Shown one piece after another: positions 31,779-33,289 of a stretch of DNA of 33,289 nt (position 1 is its first letter; each line of letters begins with the position of its first letter). The position numbers and the translations under genes were made by a program. The notes under the pieces are model-generated. The model did not search any database. It was not told where the DNA came from and saw nothing but the letters and a program-made list of their open reading frames with translations. The DNA lies in contig CAAGLL010000099.1 in the NCBI GenBank assembly GCA_900770725.1, positions 1-33,289 on the forward strand. Reading direction: 5' to 3'. The stretch comes from an uncultured Succinivibrio sp. Its GTDB lineage: Bacteria; Pseudomonadota; Gammaproteobacteria; Enterobacterales; Succinivibrionaceae.

Positions 31779-31835
31779 AAGGCTGTTTCCTTGTATTCTG
31801 AAGTCATTCTCAAATCAGAAAGAGGAAACAGCCTT
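31779..31835 (+). promoter_or_regulatory. Hairpin enclosing the transposase ribosome-binding site
   Basis: A perfect 13-bp inverted repeat, AAGGCTGTTTCCT (31779-31791) and AGGAAACAGCCTT (31823-31835), encloses a 31-base loop that contains a further 6-bp pairing (TTCTGA/TCAGAA). The right arm covers part of the SD sequence AGAGG and the first two bases of the TTG start codon, so the RNA hairpin would hide the start from ribosomes. Confidence 0.7.
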
Positions 31836-33150
31836 GACTCAGATCTTAACTCAAGCCCCTGCCGCCGCTGAGGCGGAAAGCCCTGCCTGCAAGCTCATTG
31901 CTCCCTTCATTCCCGGCTACACCCTGGCCTCGGCCGATGTAAACGCCTCCGCGCGTAAGGCAGTCCTTCATCTGGAGCCCTGCTTCGACCGCAAGGACGC
32001 ATGCCCGCGCTGCCATGCCCGGGACGACGGCGACTTCATCTGCTACGGCACCAGGCAAATCACCCTCAGGGCGCTCCTGTTCGCCAACTGGGACGTCACC
32101 TTCGTGGCGACCCTCCGGCGCTTCAAGTGCAGGCGCTGCGGAGCGGTGTTCGAGGAGTCCTGTCCTCTGGCTTACAAGTACGGCGACAAGACCTTCCGCG
32201 TGACCCGCGAGGTCGGAGGAAGCGTCCTCCGCGATCTTGAGCGCAACGCCTCGGTCAAGGACGTGGCGGAGCGCTACGGCATCAGCTGGAACACGGCAAG
32301 GGACATCCACAAATACTGGCTCCAGGCCAACACGTGCTTCGATCTCGGCGATGCGTCCGTCCTCGCCATGGACGAGTTCTCCATCGCCCGCGGCCAGGCC
32401 TACGCCACGGTGGTCATCGATCTGCCCACAAGGCGCGTCATCTGGGTCGGCAAGGGCAAGAGCAACACTGACGTCAAGGAGTTCTTCAAGCTCTGCGGCC
32501 CTGCCGGATGCGATCAGATCAAGGCAGTCGCCATGGATCAGAACGCCGGCTTCGCCTCCCTGGTGAAGCGCTACTGCCCCCATGCCCGCGTCGCCTACGA
32601 CCTCTTCCACCTGCTCAACACGTACAACCGCAACGTGCTCAGCGCCATCCGCCTGAGGCTGTGCGAGGATCTCGGCAACAACAACGATCTGGCAGGCCGG
32701 GTGAGGATGAAGCGCGCCCGCTTCCTGCTCCTGGCCAAGGCCTCCACCCTCTGCAAGGAGAAGCGGACGACGCTGGCAGGGCTCCTGCGCAAGTACAAGG
32801 ATCTGGGCAGGGCCTATCTCCTGTACCAGCAGCTGTACGGCGTCTGGGCGGCCAAAAGCCGGGAGGAGGCCGAGCAGTGCTGGAAGGGCTGGGTCAGGTT
32901 CGCCAAGGAGTCGAAGTGCGCCGAGGCAGTGGAGTTCGCCAGGAACCAGGACAAGCGATACCGGGACGGCATCGTCAATGCCGCCACGCTCCACATCGGC
33001 ACCAGCGTGCTTGAGGGCATCAACAACAAGATCAAGGTCCTCAAGCGCATCGGCTACGGCTTCAGGGACTTCGTCTACTTCAAGCTGCGTGTGATGCACG
33101 CTTTCCCTGGAAAGCCCGTGCAGATGCCCCTGGCTGCCGATCTGGTGTGA
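31834..33150 (+). CDS. ISL3-family DDE transposase
   Basis: A 438-residue transposase, normal for ISL3. The N-terminal zinc ribbon has CPRCHARDDGDF and CRRCGAVFEESC (about 54-112). A helix-turn-helix follows (ASVKDVAERYGISWNTARDIHK, about 138-160). The DDE catalytic core shows Asp in LAMDEFSIARG, a second Asp in IKAVAMDQNAGF with the following HARVAYDLFHL, and Glu in VLEGINNKIKVLKRIGYGF near the C-terminus. No stop or frameshift breaks the gene, so it may be active. Translation starts at TTG 31834, eight bases after AGAGG, with both inside a hairpin. Base composition is like the host genes, suggesting long residence or a related donor. Confidence 0.92.
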   Translation: MTQILTQAPAAAEAESPACKLIAPFIPGYTLASADVNASARKAVLHLEPCFDRKDACPRCHARDDGDFICYGTRQITLRALLFANWDVTFVATLRRFKCRRCGAVFEESCPLAYKYGDKTFRVTREVGGSVLRDLERNASVKDVAERYGISWNTARDIHKYWLQANTCFDLGDASVLAMDEFSIARGQAYATVVIDLPTRRVIWVGKGKSNTDVKEFFKLCGPAGCDQIKAVAMDQNAGFASLVKRYCPHARVAYDLFHLLNTYNRNVLSAIRLRLCEDLGNNNDLAGRVRMKRARFLLLAKASTLCKEKRTTLAGLLRKYKDLGRAYLLYQQLYGVWAAKSREEAEQCWKGWVRFAKESKCAEAVEFARNQDKRYRDGIVNAATLHIGTSVLEGINNKIKVLKRIGYGFRDFVYFKLRVMHAFPGKPVQMPLAADLV

Positions 33151-33289
33151 GGGAGGCGAAGAAAATGCTACCATGCACTCCAACTTAAGCCTCGATCTCC
33201 GCGATTGGGCTGCTCTTTAGGTTTCAAATGAAAATTTTCCGGCAGGCTCCCGGGCTGTTTTTCCAAAAAATTGGCGTAGCCTTTTTAGG

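Larger units (their letters stand above)
31683..33289 (+). mobile_element. ISL3-family insertion sequence, ends not resolved
   Basis: The transposase at 31834-33150 marks an ISL3-type element. A left terminus could be at 31683, where GGTTCTTGATAACTTCTGG resembles ISL3-family ends that begin GG-TCTT. No matching inverted copy was found in the 139 bases after the transposase stop, so the right end probably lies beyond the window or the element is damaged. Bases 31489-31682 show no gene. Confidence 0.45.

Noticed and set aside
31846..33183. A minus-strand open frame of 445 codons opposite the transposase
   Set aside because: Antisense of an intact ISL3 transposase; composition-driven.

Overview
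The window is GC-rich, densely coding bacterial DNA, most likely chromosomal and from a gammaproteobacterium. The strongest evidence is a cAMP receptor protein nearly collinear with E. coli Crp, a canonical FabA, the apt-dnaX gene order, a DnaX slippery site identical to the E. coli heptamer, a trimeric-type porin and a YccT/CsgI-type periplasmic protein. A NifU-like scaffold next to a GGGtGRT protein is typical of anaerobes, so a gut anaerobe of the Succinivibrionaceae type is plausible; that placement is inference.

Layout. 1-3.4 kb (minus strand): a secreted alpha/beta hydrolase, a proline-rich membrane protein whose C-terminal half looks like a degenerate cobalamin synthase (CobS), and a secreted SnoaL-like protein. 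3.4-4.6 kb: a possible frameshifted Cys-rich relic and a Ser/Ala-rich protein of unknown function. 4.7-9.3 kb: methionine ABC transporter. metN and metI are tightly coupled, but metQ lies 2 kb further on. The gap holds a degenerate tandem repeat array (about 530-bp units, each with three about 170-bp subunits) and then a short ORF ending in a methionine-rich stretch, which could be a leader peptide for metQ. 9.5-13 kb: uvrC and a convergent chemotaxis receptor. 13.4-16.2 kb (minus): CsgI-like protein, then a gph-type phosphatase followed by a porin. 16.4-21.2 kb (plus): apt and dnaX. dnaX is split by a 10-A slippery run into a short gamma frame and a very long tau frame. A -1 frameshift or slippage would give a tau of about 1388 residues with a roughly 800-residue low-complexity linker.

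21.2-22.0 kb is AT-richer and non-coding, with a 17-bp tandem duplication. Then come a WYL-domain regulator, a convergent LRAT-like cysteine acyltransferase/hydrolase, an orphan PotF-like polyamine-binding protein, an orphan ParA ATPase, and a large protein with a FlhC-like C-terminal zinc site. 27.9-29.2 kb (minus): fabA and crp. 29.7-31.4 kb (plus): the NifU-like/GGGtGRT operon, preceded by a GC-rich structured leader and GTTAGC/GCTAAC operator-like repeats. The window ends in an ISL3-family transposase gene whose ribosome-binding site lies in one arm of a long hairpin.

Most transcription units end in clear GC-rich hairpins. Several minus-strand genes share an extended -10 element of the form TGCTAnnnT without an obvious -35 box. 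No tRNA, rRNA or CRISPR array was seen.
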